Assembly: GCA_905178155.1 (NCBI GenBank)
Contig: CAJINV010000001.1
Location: 16,244,142-16,308,141 of the forward strand
Direction of reading: 5' to 3'
DNA: 64,000 nt
From: Amoebophrya sp. A120
Lineage: Eukaryota; Sar; Dinophyceae; Syndiniales; Amoebophryaceae
Shown: piece after piece, positions 45,080 through 56,581 of the stretch
Layout of the letters: every line of letters begins with the position of its first letter
Position numbering within the stretch: position 1 is the stretch's first letter
Notes under the pieces: model-generated
Seen by the model: the letters and a program-made list of their open reading frames with translations, nothing else
The model's database searches: none
What the model was told of the DNA's origin: nothing
Program-made: the position numbers and the translations under genes

Positions 45080-46543
45080 AGGAACCATGATAGTATCCAT
45101 TCCATTGCGGTCTCGAGGTCCTCGCATAGTTGTTATCGATGCTTATCTTACATTATCTTTTCAGTCTTTTTTCTCGAAACCACGTCACCTACAAAAAGTG
45201 CTAGACTTATTTCGATAGGATTCATCTAAAGCTACAAATATCTCTGTGACAAAATGCAAGAATACTTACAATACATCGGCGAACTGGTAAAATCATTCAC
45301 GTAACACGCGTTTTCCATTTGATCTTTTACTTGTGACACACACACAGACACCTTTTTCACCATTACAATTTTAAAGTCTCCCGACAAGGCACAATATCAA
45401 CCCTCTCTGATCTTCGACATCCATGAATACATGCTCTAGTATAGCTCGTGCTTCTTCTTTCGCACTCTCAAAGTCAAACCCAAATATCATGCACACCGAC
45501 GATTTTAATTAAGGTATTTTGGCCTCCGTATGAAAGAAACGACGCGACTCTAGTCCCCAGAGTCGATCTTTTTTTCGCATGACGCTTTGCGGATTCCCGG
45601 GCGCAATTTGCCTGTACTCGTTTCTTCACCCCATTGCCAGCTTCGATGTCATAGTCATTGCCCCATTCGCATTTTGCAGAGCTTTTGATCTCAACTCTTT
45701 CCCTAAACAAAGCGCAATCCATTTGTTGAGTGTTTGAAAATGGGCACATCATCAAATTTAGAAATTTGAAATCCAAACTGCCTGGTAGATGATTATGATC
45801 GTCAGGCGTTGTTCATTCTGTCCATGTTTTCTTCGTCGCGACGCAGTGCTCGGAGTTGAATTCGTAGTCCCTCTTTTGGATGAGGAGTTCTTTCGGTACA
45901 TTTATGACGAGATGTTGTGCAATCTGTGATCGAGCAGCGGAAAATTTTTTAGTCCAAAAAATTTAATGATGGTATTTCGTTTTGAGCACCCCCGCCTTGC
46001 TGGCAGCTGAAATTTTTCGCTACCGATCTATCCGTTCCGACGCACGAACAATCAAACTTTTGATTCTGATTGTAGGTCGTTTTCCGCGGTCGCATAGTCG
46101 AAGGTAAACAGCGCGCTCACAGCTCCTCAGTGATCCATCCCTATGTTGAGCAATCCGAGAATTAGTATCCGGTCGGTAATGAAAAGTGTTGATCCCCCAA
46201 ATCTGCTCAAAGTGATGCAAGGTAGCTGAAACCGGTTCTTTCGTCTACATGCAGCTACATTGCTGCATTTGAAAATTAGAGATGGAGATCCCAATCAGCG
46301 CTGTAATTTAAAAAGATCAGAATGGATGGTGTGTTCTAAATGTGCCGATCCGGATGCATATGAGAAGCACAGCAGTCCTACTAAAATGCCAAGCGATCTG
46401 ACATCTGCAATGTCGTTCCGTGGCAATTCCCCCCTTAAATTTATATTTCGGATGTCGTATTTTGCAAACAGGGACGCGCTCGAGTTAGTAGTGCTTTTAA
46501 GTAGCGTCAGTGCCAGTAGGATTTTTCCAACAACACATCCAAG
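45080..46543. other. intergenic region
   Basis: Short frames only, none with a motif. It precedes RPL11 and presumably holds its leader. Nothing else seen. Confidence 0.45.
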
Positions 46544-47634
46544 ATGTCTGACGATAATCCGATGCGCCAGATTCGGGTCGAGAAACTGACCCTCAATATT
46601 TGTGTCGGCGAATCTGGGGATCGTCTGACGCGTGCCGCCAAGGTTCTGGAACAGCTGACAGAGCAGCAGCCCGTCTTCGGGAAAGCCCGCTTTACCAACC
46701 GCAACTTTGGTATACTTTTTGATCACGAAATTTATAACGCATTTTCGTGAGTACTAGGAGCGCAGACGTGATAGCGAGTTCGTAACTTGAACTGTTTTTC
46801 AACTTTCAGCACTTCGGCGAGTGGATTCTGGACCGGCCGAGAATTTATATTTGTGTCGTGAGTGTTGAGAATGAAGTGGGTGAAGTGGAAAAGTGTGCGG
46901 CAATTGGAAAAACAGGTATCCGTCGTAACGAAAAGATCGGGTGCAGCGTGACCGTCCGTGGCGAGAAGGCCGAGGAGATTCTGGAGAAGGGCCTCAAGGT
47001 TAAGGAATACGAACTGAAGAAGCGCAACTTCGCTAAGAACGGATCATTTGGATTCGGCATCTCGGAACACATCGACTTGGGCCTCAAATACGATCCATCC
47101 AGCGGTAACTTTGATTTAATTTGGAAATTGCAAAATTTGGGTTAATCTGTGAGTTTCCCATCTAGAGTGTCGGCGTTTGTCTTTGTGAAATGTTCATAGG
47201 TGGCCTCGACTCACTCTAAGCAAGCACATCGGTCACTGTCGATAGCAGTGTACCCAGCCACAGCATTGCGTGATATTTTTGACGACCTTGAGTGACAAAT
47301 TGCCTGCATTGCGTTGCGGTGTAAAATGTCGACTGTTGCCTTCAAATGCGATGGTTTACTTCAAATTTGTCCTTTGACCTGCACAACAAGCTCTGAGTCC
47401 AAGCTGCTTTTGACGGAAAGAGCCTGCCTGAGCTATCAATATAATCGGATCCAACAATATTGTACAGGTATCTACGGAATGGATTTTTATGTCCAATTGG
47501 CGCGCCCGGGTGGCCGCGTCGCTCGCCGCCGCAATCAGCAGGCCCGCGTGGGCACGAAGCATCGTTTGACCGCCGACCAGGGCATGAAGTGGTTCACGCA
47601 GAAGTTCGACGGTGTTGTCATGGACAAGGAGTAA
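46544..47634 (+). CDS. RPL11: 60S ribosomal protein L11 (uL5), three exons
   Basis: Component of the large subunit central protuberance that contacts 5S rRNA. Exon 1 (46544-46709) reads [40 protein letters not shown]. Exon 2 (46916-47104) has [29 protein letters not shown] and [20 protein letters not shown]. Exon 3 (47468-47634) has [20 protein letters not shown] and ends [15 protein letters not shown]. The joined frame is 173 residues (human 178) and almost collinear with the family. Both introns are GT-AG, phase 1, inside Gly codons, and in each the next exon also starts with GTA. Confidence 0.97.
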
Positions 47635-48308
47635 GGAGTTGAGCCCCTGCTATAAAGAAACCGGCATGATGACACACTCCACTCACGGTGTCGATGCGAA
47701 TGATAGCGCATTTGCACGAAACTTCTTTCTTGCCTCCCTCTAGGGCATGGAACACAAAGATGCCTATCGCGCATTGAAACAAAACCCAACTGAACTACTT
47801 TGCAATCGGCTACTACTACTCAAAGAATGCCTTGTGCTGTGTCTACCGCGCAAGATTATTTTGCCATCCCTTCGGGACGGCCGCGCGAAATTGAACGAAG
47901 TCAAACGTGCGTTCATGTGAGGAGGAACTCGATTTTAGTTGGTATCAGTCTCGGTCCAGATTGCGCTGCTCCGTGCAAGCAAAGAGCATACGTCTGCTTC
48001 CGTGTGAGCTTCTACCTCGTCTCATGCGCTGCAAATCCCCCAGCATGTTGCCGTCACGTGAGGACGAAGCGGACTCAGGCGTTGAGAGGCAAGCTGCTGT
48101 ATGAGAGAGAGTGGTGTTGAGAATTTTCCAAATGAGATTCCGTTCGGGGCGGAAAGTGCCTGAGTTGTAAGACGTCCGTCGATCATGGGCGTGGAAGGCC
48201 GCAACAGCCGAGTGTCATGAACTGTCAGCGACTTGTTTTTTGGAGATAGCTACTCTGCTCATTGCCTAACTTAGTATTACCACACCGGCCGAAGGAGACA
48301 GGATAGTA
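47635..48308. other. intergenic region
   Basis: 3' flank of RPL11; no gene or repeat supported. Confidence 0.4.
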
Positions 48309-51300
48309 ATGTGCCCCGCATGGCGCAAAATTCGCGTGCTGGCTGCCGCCTCGCGCATAAGCGTTGCAGCCGGGATAAGCATCACCGCCGCCCCTGGGCA
48401 AAGAGGGAGAGGTACACAACCTCTGAAGACAGGAGTGACCATGGTATCGGTTAAAAAGGAAAGTGCAGGCGAGTGTACCTGCGTGAACCAAGGCGCCGAC
48501 AAATTTACGGCACCGAGCTCCGGCGCGGCAAACGAGATGTGGTTGAGAGCTATCTCCAGCTGAAGTATCTCATACCCTTCAAATACTCAGTACCTTCCGC
48601 GAGTTTTGTGGACGCACGTGTAAATGTTGTATCGTAATTCTACACAGAGACAGATACGGATACCGTAAGTATTCTTCTACGATCTGTTGCAGAAGGTGGA
48701 GTGTTGGATACTGGGTAGATGCCATGCGATGCTCTCAAATTGCATACATTCCGACGGTAAAGGAACGGCTTATGGTGAGACCTACGCAGTTGATTTCGGC
48801 GGTCCAAAGAACTACGGCGAATATTGCTTCGCGTGGGACGACGACTGTGACGGCGGTGTATGCTCAGTGCGTTTATAGGGAGTGGTAAATCGCGAGGCTT
48901 CTCTTTCTCAGTAATTTATTAGGGCGACTTTCGAAGTCCTTGTTTAGCAAGCACCAAGCGCCCAAAACAGGACACCAGCCCCTCTTAAAAAGCAGCATAC
49001 AACTCATGCTGTAAATTTGCAGGACGAGGAAGAGGCTACCATTGTCTTCATCAGTAGGGGAAGTGTGAAAGTCCACTGCAGTGGCGAGACTGATACTACA
49101 TATTGTCTGTATTGACTTTATAGTGTCTTGGACTCGGTACAACATGTTGATGCTCATCATCTTGTTTGTCCCTCTAGAGTAATGGAAAAGGGGCTGAGCC
49201 TGCGTCGTCGCGCGGACTCCTTCACTGGCGCTTTCCCTAATTGGTTTATTTGCAGTCGATAATGAAAATCCGGCACCAAAGCGGAATGTGCCATCGCAGC
49301 CGACAAGTGCGCGGACGCCAAAACATTCGAAGATCCACGCAACACTACTTGCTATCACCCCTGGTGCTTTATCAGGTATGAATAGTGCCGCTTTTGAAAC
49401 TTTCGCCTCCCCCCGGGTGGCAATGCATCAGCTACAATCTATTAATCTTTTGGACAGTGCGAATTTTTCCAATGTATCCGTTCATCGATCGCTTTTTTCA
49501 GTCCACCGAGGCGGACCACATACGGGCGAAATCGCTTGTACCCAGCAAGGGAGGATAAGGCTCCCAGGTATCCCAGAAACAGGGCGCCTTGCTATCTGTG
49601 CGCGCACTCAGCATGTAAGTCGTAAAAGTATAGAAATTAATAGCGTGAATGCGTGAGGCCTACAGGAGTAGACAAAAAAGACCAAAAGACAAGATATCTT
49701 TCCGGGATGTCGTGTCTTGGGTCTGTGGACTTTTACCGGCCGCCCTGCGTTCGAATTTTTTGGCGTCCGTCCTGCCGACTTTTTCTTGATGCCCGCCTTG
49801 CGGATTTCGAGTTCGGACATTTTTTTCGTATTAACTCCGAGGGGTTGCAGTTGCTCTTGCTGCGGTGAGCAATATTAAGTAGAATAAAGCACGAAGAAGC
49901 AGAATACTCGCAAAGCGCGCGGACTTCTGGCGACTGCCAAAATTGCTACCGGGAACTTTCTTGGAAACTGCAATGGGAGCTAAAAGTGATCGCCTTTTTC
50001 CCGAGTTTAGAAAATATGTAGCGCCACCTGGTCTGGCTACTCTTTTTCGCATTTTGATTTTCCGGGTGTTTGGATTTCCTCTTGGAGTCATGCGTAAAAA
50101 GTGGAGCCGTGCAGAGACGACTGGCATGGCCGAGCGCAGGGACAATCATGACCCGGCCTAGGGATTAGCATGGCCACTGCGAATGGATTGGCGTGGTCGC
50201 GGCCGTGATATAGAGAAGACTAGCGTGGCTAGGACGGGTGCCGTGCCCGCGGCATTGTAACTGTGGTCGCGCCGCTGAACCCTTGAGCCCACAGCCACAC
50301 TTGAGCGACGTAGTCTTAGGCAGCTTAGCCCCTGCGCAAGCACGGCGCGCGCAAGTAGGGAGGTGCAGCAAGTTTTTGTGGTTGGACTCGAGTCCACCTC
50401 TTTTCCCCGCATCCATTCTCACCTCTGTGACCCATAAGGCGGACAAAAAATGTTGAAGTGTGTGCTGCGGAATTTGGACTGCGCATTCTCGTCCAAGACC
50501 CGTCTGTGGACAGCATTGCAGTGCGAGGGCGTGGCCTCGTTGGTGACTCCTCCGACAGAGGTTCCCATTAGTACGCCCATTTTGCCTCAGCGTTGTTTTA
50601 TTTCCTTCTGCTTAGCCGAAGCGGTTCGGAGAGCATTTGCCTCGAGCCGAGGCTAGTCAGATGGATCCTTCTGTCTGCGACGTGCATTCCTTGTTGCCTG
50701 TGCGCCGGGTCCGTCACGCCCGTTGGCTCCTCGAATTTATCGGTTATTGGCCCGGCTTTCGTGCGTCCGTTGCCTTGGCCTGTGCCTCAGCGCGTTGCAC
50801 CTCCAGCTTTGGGGGCTGTTTGGCTGACCATCGTGTGTGCGCCGTTACCCCTCCGACGAAGATGCCGTCCACAATACTTAGGCAAACCAAACTCGGGCCT
50901 TGTTTTGCATACATGAAGAATCATTGTCACCGGCATAGTCGTGCCGGCTTCTTGATTAGAACGCAACATGGAAAATACTCATTAGGGCGGCCAGCGCGGC
51001 AAACGGCGCAATCGCCCAGACTGGCAACGCGACTACTGATCAACCACAGTGCAGCAACTATTCATTGCAGCGAGTTTCTCTGGTCTGGGTGTTCCATTTC
51101 TTGTCTTGGACATGTCGTACGGCAGCCCTCGAGTTTCGTCATATGTTGGATATGCGCCCACCCTTCGTATCGAACCCACCCTGCTTCGTATCGATTTTTG
51201 AGGGATGGACTTGTGTCACCCTTTTTTTCTTCGACGGACGCGGACGGCGCACTGTTTTATTTAAGTGAGCCAAAAACGAAACAAGAGCATGCTGAAGCTG

Positions 51301-51572
51301 AGCTTGTTGCTTTCGCGCAAGTTCTTTCCAACGACTCCTGTTATGCAACAGATACCGGTGTTGATGATAACTTGAATGACCAGAGATTTCGCTGCAATAA
51401 CGATATCAACGCCACGGATATGTTTCTCACTGAAATCTTCGCCGGCATCAACGGAACCAAAATGAACATCTGGCGTTCGTTCGCATTTTGCATCCCCCCG
51501 CCATTAGACATCTCATCGGGCGAACCCGAAAACGATCAGCTGGGACCAGGCGAACAAACCTTGCCCCCCTAA
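48309..51572 (+). CDS. possible Cys-rich secreted gene 3, exons only partly resolved
   Basis: Several + strand pieces look like one secreted Cys-rich protein. 48309-48563: a hydrophobic N-terminus (VLAAASRISVAAGISITAAP) then GECTCVNQGADKFTAPSSGA. 48740-48876: HSDGKGTAYGETYAVDFGGP, KNYGEYCFAWDDDCDGGVCS. 49267-49370: KAECAIAADKCADAKTFEDP, RNTTCYHPWCFIR, whose 5' border has no usable AG in frame. About 51240-51572: ALFYLSEPKTKQEHAEAELV, AFAQVLSNDSCYATDTGVDD, CNNDINATDMFLTEIFAGIN, then a Pro-rich end before a stop. The last piece resembles module F at 25.8 and 26.2 kb. The number of genes and all junctions are uncertain. Confidence 0.4.
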
Positions 51573-51964
51573 GCGCAACATGGGCGGAGAGGAAGTGTGA
51601 CCAAGCAGACAGCAATAAAAATTGCGAACAATGTTGCCCCTAGTGTCAAGCGAGACGATATCCATGACTGCAGCCAAATCGATATCTTAGGGTGGCAACA
51701 TCTTCATGTACTTAGTAATACTGTTTCTGGTGATGCAGCACTTCAACCACACTCGCAGTGTCAGTCACTCATTTTTTTCCATGTCCGTCCTCAAGGAGAC
51801 AGACATGCATTTCATGTCCACCGAAGTTAGCGCCCCTGCCTTTGCCAAGCATAAGGTTGGTAGCTGCTTTAGTTTTAGATAATGCCAGAGTCAGTCATGG
51901 TCGTAAGAACGAAAATAAAAGCAACACACAAATGTTACTTCTCGCAGTCGCCGCGCATAAAATA
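51573..51964. other. spacer before repeat complex
   Basis: No gene recognised. Confidence 0.4.
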
Positions 51965-51999
51965 TTTGATTTTTTCTAGTGATTGTAGAAAAAATCAAA
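51965..51999. repeat. inverted repeat TTTGATTTTTTCTA / TAGAAAAAATCAAA
   Basis: Two perfect 14-base arms (51965-51978 and 51986-51999) separated by 7 bases. Further GTAGAAAAAATC copies follow. The motif recurs around the minisatellite at 52.1-52.5 kb and 54.05-54.12 kb. Confidence 0.9.
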
Positions 52000-52122
52000 A
52001 ATAGGTAGAAAAAATCAGAAAGAGAAAAAAGGAGAAGAAATAAGAAAAAAGACATCAAGAGAAAATCAAACGAGAAAACACAAAACCGGCGATTTTTCTC
52101 ACAAGAGACACACGCCTCGTTT

Positions 52123-52300
52123 TGATTTTTTCTACAGATCTGGTTGGTTCACCACTAAAACGGGCGGCGTTTCTCCAGATCTTGGTGGTGACCGGTTGAG
52201 ACACCGATCGCCAGCTACTTACAAGCAGGAATATAGATAGTACGTTAGACAGTCACTCGCTCGCCTAAAGAAGCGAGCACACGATTGATTTTTTCTACAG
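52123..52300 (+). mobile_element. SINE-like insertion, copy 2, with 15-bp target duplication
   Basis: TGATTTTTTCTACAG stands at 52123-52137 and 52286-52300, flanking a 148-bp insert (52138-52285). Its last 33 bases before a GAT tail (52250-52282) are identical to 9411-9443 in copy 1, and the preceding ~75 bases align with gaps (for example GTTGAGACAC against GTTGAAACAC, and ACTTAC then CAGGAA in both). Copy 2 is shorter at the 5' end, as expected for truncated reverse transcription. It landed inside the TTTTTTCTAC repeat. Confidence 0.82.
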
Positions 52301-52316
52301 CTGTAGAAAAAATCAA
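52285..52316. repeat. 32-base perfect palindrome
   Basis: TTGATTTTTTCTACAG is followed immediately by its exact reverse complement. Part of it is the downstream target duplication of SINE-like copy 2. Such a sequence can extrude a cruciform and is prone to rearrangement. Confidence 0.9.
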
Positions 52317-52460
52317 AAAGCGCCCATCCGAATCCGAGAGAAGCGAGAAAATGGCAAGAACTCGAGAAGTTCTCGCTTTTTCTCGAAGTGTTCGCTTTTT
52401 CTCGAAAGTCTTCTCGTCCCGCCCATTCGAGGCCAACGGCCGAAAATGTCCAAAATACTG

Positions 52461-54093
52461 TAGAAAAAATCAAACGCCTCCGGAGAAAATCAGAAGGCCT
52501 CCAGCCGGGACGCTGAGGAGCCACCTCGCCGCGCGCGTAGCGCGCGAAGAAAATTTCCCAAGCGGCGGACGGAAGTGGGTGCGCGCCCCATGTGCGGGGA
52601 ACACTGAGAAGCAACCTGCGCGCGCGGAGGATGGACATTCTTCAAGCGGCGGACGGAGGTGGGTGCGCGCCCCATGTGTGGGGAACGCTGAGAAGCATCC
52701 TCGCCGCGCGCGCAGCGCGCGGAGAAAATTCCTCAAGCGGCAGACGCAGGTGGGTGCGCGCTCCATATGTGGGGGACCCTGAGAAGCGACCTTGCCGCGC
52801 GCGCAGCGCGCGGAGAAAATTTTTCAACTCAAGCGGCGGACGGAGGTGGGTGCGCGCCCCATATGTAGGGAACGCTGGGAAGCAACCGCGCCGCGCGCGC
52901 AGCGCGCGGAGGGAATTTCGCAAGCGGCAGACGGAGGAGGGCCGTGCGCGCCCCATGTGCGGGGAACGGTACGAAAAACATCGCCGCGCGCGCAGCGCGC
53001 GGCCGGAGAAAATTTCCCAAGCGGCGGACGTAGGTGGGTGCGCGCCCCATGTGCGGGGAACGCTGAGAAGCAACCTCGCCGCGCGCGCCGCGCGAGGAGG
53101 AAACTTTTCAAGCGGCGGACGGAGGTGGGTGCGCGCCCCATGTGTGGGGCACGCTGAGAAGCAACCTCGCCGCGCGCGCAGCGCGCGGAGCAAATTTCTC
53201 AAGCGGCAGACGGAGGTGGGTGCGCGCCCCATATGTGGGGGGCGCTGAGAAGCAACCTTGCCGCGCGCGCAGCGCGCGGAGAAAATTTCGCAAGCGGCAG
53301 ACGGAGGTGGGTGCGCGCCCCATGTGTGGGGGGCGCTGAGAAACAACCGCGCCGCGCGCGCAGCGCGCGGAAAAAAATTTTCAAGCGGTGGACGGAGGTG
53401 GGAGGGTGCGCGCCCCATGTGCGGGGGACACTGAGAAGCAACCTTGCCGCGCGCGCAGCTCAAGCGGCGGGAATTTCGCAAGCGGCAGACGGAGGTGGAT
53501 CGTGCGCGCCCCATGCGTAGGGAACACTGGGAAACAACCTCGCCGCGCGCGCGGCGCGCGGCGATAATACCTCAGGCGGCAGACGGAGGGGGGCCGTGCG
53601 CGCCCCATGTGCGGGGAACGGTAAGAAAAACATGCGCGCGCGGTCGGAGAAAATTTCCCAAGCGGCGGACGTAGGTGGGTGCGCGCCCCATGTGCGGGGA
53701 ACGCTGAGAAGCAACCTCGCCGCGCGCGCCGCGCGCGGAGAAGATTTTGCAAGCGGCAGACGGGGGTGGGTGCGCGCCCCATATGCGGGGGGCGCTGAGA
53801 AGCAACCTCGCCGCGCGGGCGCGCGGGCGGCGCGCGGAGCGAGAAAGTTTTTCAAGCGGAGGACGGAGCTGGGTGCGCGCCCCATGTGCGGGGAACGCTG
53901 AGAAGCAAACTCGCCGCGCACGCAGCGCGCGGAGAAAGTTTTTCAGGCGACAGACGGAGGCGCGGGCGCGCCCCATGTGTGGGGAACGCCGAGAAACAGC
54001 GCGCGGAGAAAATTTTTCTTGCATTCTTCTCGATTTTTCTCCAAGCACCCGGCTGGTTTTTTCTACAGTGGGAGCCCGGTTTGATTTTTTCTA
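52461..54093. repeat. minisatellite of ~16 units bounded by inverted repeats
   Basis: From about 52506 to 54017 a unit of about 80-105 bp repeats some 16 times: a GCGCGC hairpin (CCGCGCGCGCAGCGCGCGG), GAAAATTT, CAAGCGGCGGACGGAGG and TGCGCGCCCCATGTGTGGGG, then AACGCTGAGAAGCAACC. Units differ at scattered sites (GTGTGG/GTGCGG/ATATGTGG). Many long overlapping open frames on both strands are by-products. The block is enclosed by TAGAAAAAATCAAAC (52461-52475) and its reverse complement (54079-54093), so array and arms may form one element. The conserved CGCGCCCCAT box is the least variable part. Confidence 0.9.
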
Positions 54094-55868
54094 GGTGCTT
54101 TTTGATTTTTTCTACCGTATTTTTTTTTTCTCGGCATATTTCTAATGCAGGATGAAAAAAATAGAAGAGAGACAATCACAGTGACACACTGTGCCATCTC
54201 TATGGAAAAGAATGGGGCTTGCGTTTTGTAATTTGAATGCGAGCGAGCGAATGTGCGTGGGCTGCTCCTGCTGCCCATGATGGGAAAATGCTCCCAGAGC
54301 CAACAATTGCGGCTCCCTAGGGTTGGTTGTTGTCGTTGTGCTTTGCCGGGGCAGTGTTTGCCGTTTTGTTTTGTTCGAATGGCTCCCAAAGTTGTCATGT
54401 CCTGTAGGTCCTCTCAGACTCCAATGATCCTTATCCTACTGATATGAATACAATGCTACATGTGTCGCCTTCAGCTCTGCAGCTTTTTTCATTTTTGTCC
54501 CTGGAGACGTCGTCGTTTCCTTCTCTTATCTACTGTCTCCCAGCGCTGCTTGGGACCTGTTCTGATAGTGTTACTGCAAACTTCAGGACCGCCAAATCTG
54601 TAAAACAATTGGCACCAAACAAGTCGACACAAATAGATTTCTAGTGTCCGCCGCATCGGAGTGCCAGTCCTCATGTTCTGTCTAACCTTCGCCTTACCGA
54701 TACTACCGCATTTCGCCTAGCCACCCCGGCTGAGCAGCAGTCCCGCTCCGCGCACTTAGGATAAGAGTTTTGAGGCACGATTCCCAATCCCGCTTATTAC
54801 GGATTTAGGATATAAGTTTTGAGGCACGATGACGATTCCCACTTTATCTTATCAGGACCGCCCAATATTAGAGTTTCGAAATCATCTTGTTGTTGCTACC
54901 TCCTGGGTGCAGAAGCAAAAGGTTTCTGAGCCAGCATGTTCGTTCGCAATGCGCGTCCGAGTGAAAGTGATTTTGGCAGTCCTGGTGACCAAGAAAAGAG
55001 CGACAACGACGCACGCGCGTCGATCCTAGAACAAGATTGGCTACGTTGCCTACAGTCCCCGGGGCGCGCGAGGGGCGCCTCCACCCGCGGTCTCGGGATA
55101 CAATAGGGTACGAATGCCACTGGACTAGCGCGACTAGTGTGAATCGTACTTCGGCATACAGCACGATGGCATTCGGGTGTGCCTGCTTGCCGAAGGACGA
55201 GTCCAGCTGAGGTAGGACGGATCGCAATTAGCAGAGGGCTTGAGAGGGATGCTTCCTGTCAGCGGCACCCGGAGCCGGGGCCCGCTAGGATGTGCCTTTG
55301 TGCCATATTTCGCCAGCAAAACGGCTGAGTTGATTCCACCGCGTGTCGTGACTGTGCTCGGGTTCAAACTCGTTCGCGCCGGGTTGAGCACGCACGGAGT
55401 CATCCCGTAGGCGGGGGCCATGTCCGCCACTGGCGATCTGGCGAGTCTCTGAGTTGTCGCAGGCTTCGTCGCCCGCTCTTTCGGCCTGATTCCTGAAAAA
55501 TCGTGTGACATACCGTGGCAAGGGACAAGCGTAGACCAGAGGCGAATCAAGATTGTCTTCTACTCGTTGCTATTCTGCGAGACAAGATTACGTTTAAAGT
55601 AAAATACTTATGGCGAGCTCACGCGGGGAAACATACTTAGTCGCATCCATGCCTTTGCATATAATCACGTTGGAGCTTTCTTCCATGTCGTTGGTTTGGA
55701 ATTTTGCATGGGTGTCTGCCAGTAAAGAAACGAATCCATCTTGACGAGGACATCGAACTTTTAATCTCCGTTTCGACAATCTTGCATCGTTCCTACGACA
55801 ACGCACAAGACGATAAGTATTCCTTGAAAACCCGATCTCAGCAGGAGGAAGAAAAGCGGCCCAAACAG
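54094..55868. other. unrecognised region with long - strand open frames
   Basis: More TTTTTTCTA motifs to about 54120. Two overlapping - strand frames (54868-55227 and 55134-55550) are longer than expected for the local composition, but match nothing I recognise and show no splice logic. Reading them as a gene would break the all-plus order. I leave them uncalled. Confidence 0.35.
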
Positions 55869-55869
55869 C

Positions 55870-56073
55870 ATGGGGAACGCAGCAGCAAGTCATCAGACCA
55901 ATAAAAACGATGTCCTATTCGACGGCAGCATTAGCTTCTACAAATCAACATGTGTCCGCAGCACAGTCAGATGCGACACAGCTAGTGCTAAGATACCAGA
56001 AGATAAAACTTACAAAGAGCTATGTTTGAGCCAGAGCTGGATGCTACAAGATGGTTCTCTCAAAGAAGGATGA
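55870..56073 (+). CDS. small open frame, unrecognised
   Basis: MGNAAASHQTNKNDVLFDGS, then ISFYKSTCVRSTVRCDTASA, KIPEDKTYKELCLSQSW. The Gly after Met could suggest myristoylation, but the usual Ser/Thr at position 6 is shifted by one. It may be a first exon or a chance frame. Confidence 0.25.
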   Translation: MGNAAASHQTNKNDVLFDGSISFYKSTCVRSTVRCDTASAKIPEDKTYKELCLSQSWMLQDGSLKEG

Positions 56074-56581
56074 TCAAGATCCCTAATTCAAGAACAATTT
56101 TTCAGCGCTGCAACATACATCAAAGACTCGTCACGTGAATGTCACCAATCATGATTGCAGCAACATCCAAATGAAGAGACATCAATATCTATTTTCTTTT
56201 TAATTTGTAATCTGTTGAACAGCGCCGAAGTTGTAGTAGAGTAGTGAGGGCATTTGGCCAGTCCCAGTTTTGAACCTCCAAGCAAATTGAGCTTTTCCGT
56301 AATAGATACTTTCAATTGGGAAATACTATTCTGCTTCGTGTCACACTCACGGTTCCCTTTGACGCTCTCTGTAGTCTCGCACTGCTAGTAGTGGAAAGTT
56401 GGTGTACTTCTGCTTACTGGCAAGAGTCTGGCAAAAGCCACGGTTACAAACCGAGCCACGACGGCGACGGGGAGCCACTACAGAACCGTAGCCACCAGGA
56501 GCGCAACGCAATTAGAACCGCCCAGCTTGGCGAAGATTAACAAATAAGTGGCTTCTGCGTTTCTACTAGCAAACGAACATC
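56074..56581. other. upstream region of PSMB5
   Basis: No gene supported. The start codon of PSMB5 follows at 56582. Confidence 0.4.

Noticed and set aside
52592-53514. Long Arg/Ala/Gly-rich open frames on both strands (218 and 290 residues) with repeated sequence
   Set aside because: They are translations of the minisatellite; frames are open on both strands because the unit lacks stops. There is no start context or independent coding sign.
54868-55550. Overlapping - strand frames of 119 and 138 residues that might be a transposon or rRNA-derived gene
   Set aside because: No recognisable reverse transcriptase, transposase or rRNA match; opposite to all other genes; no splice logic. Left as unexplained.
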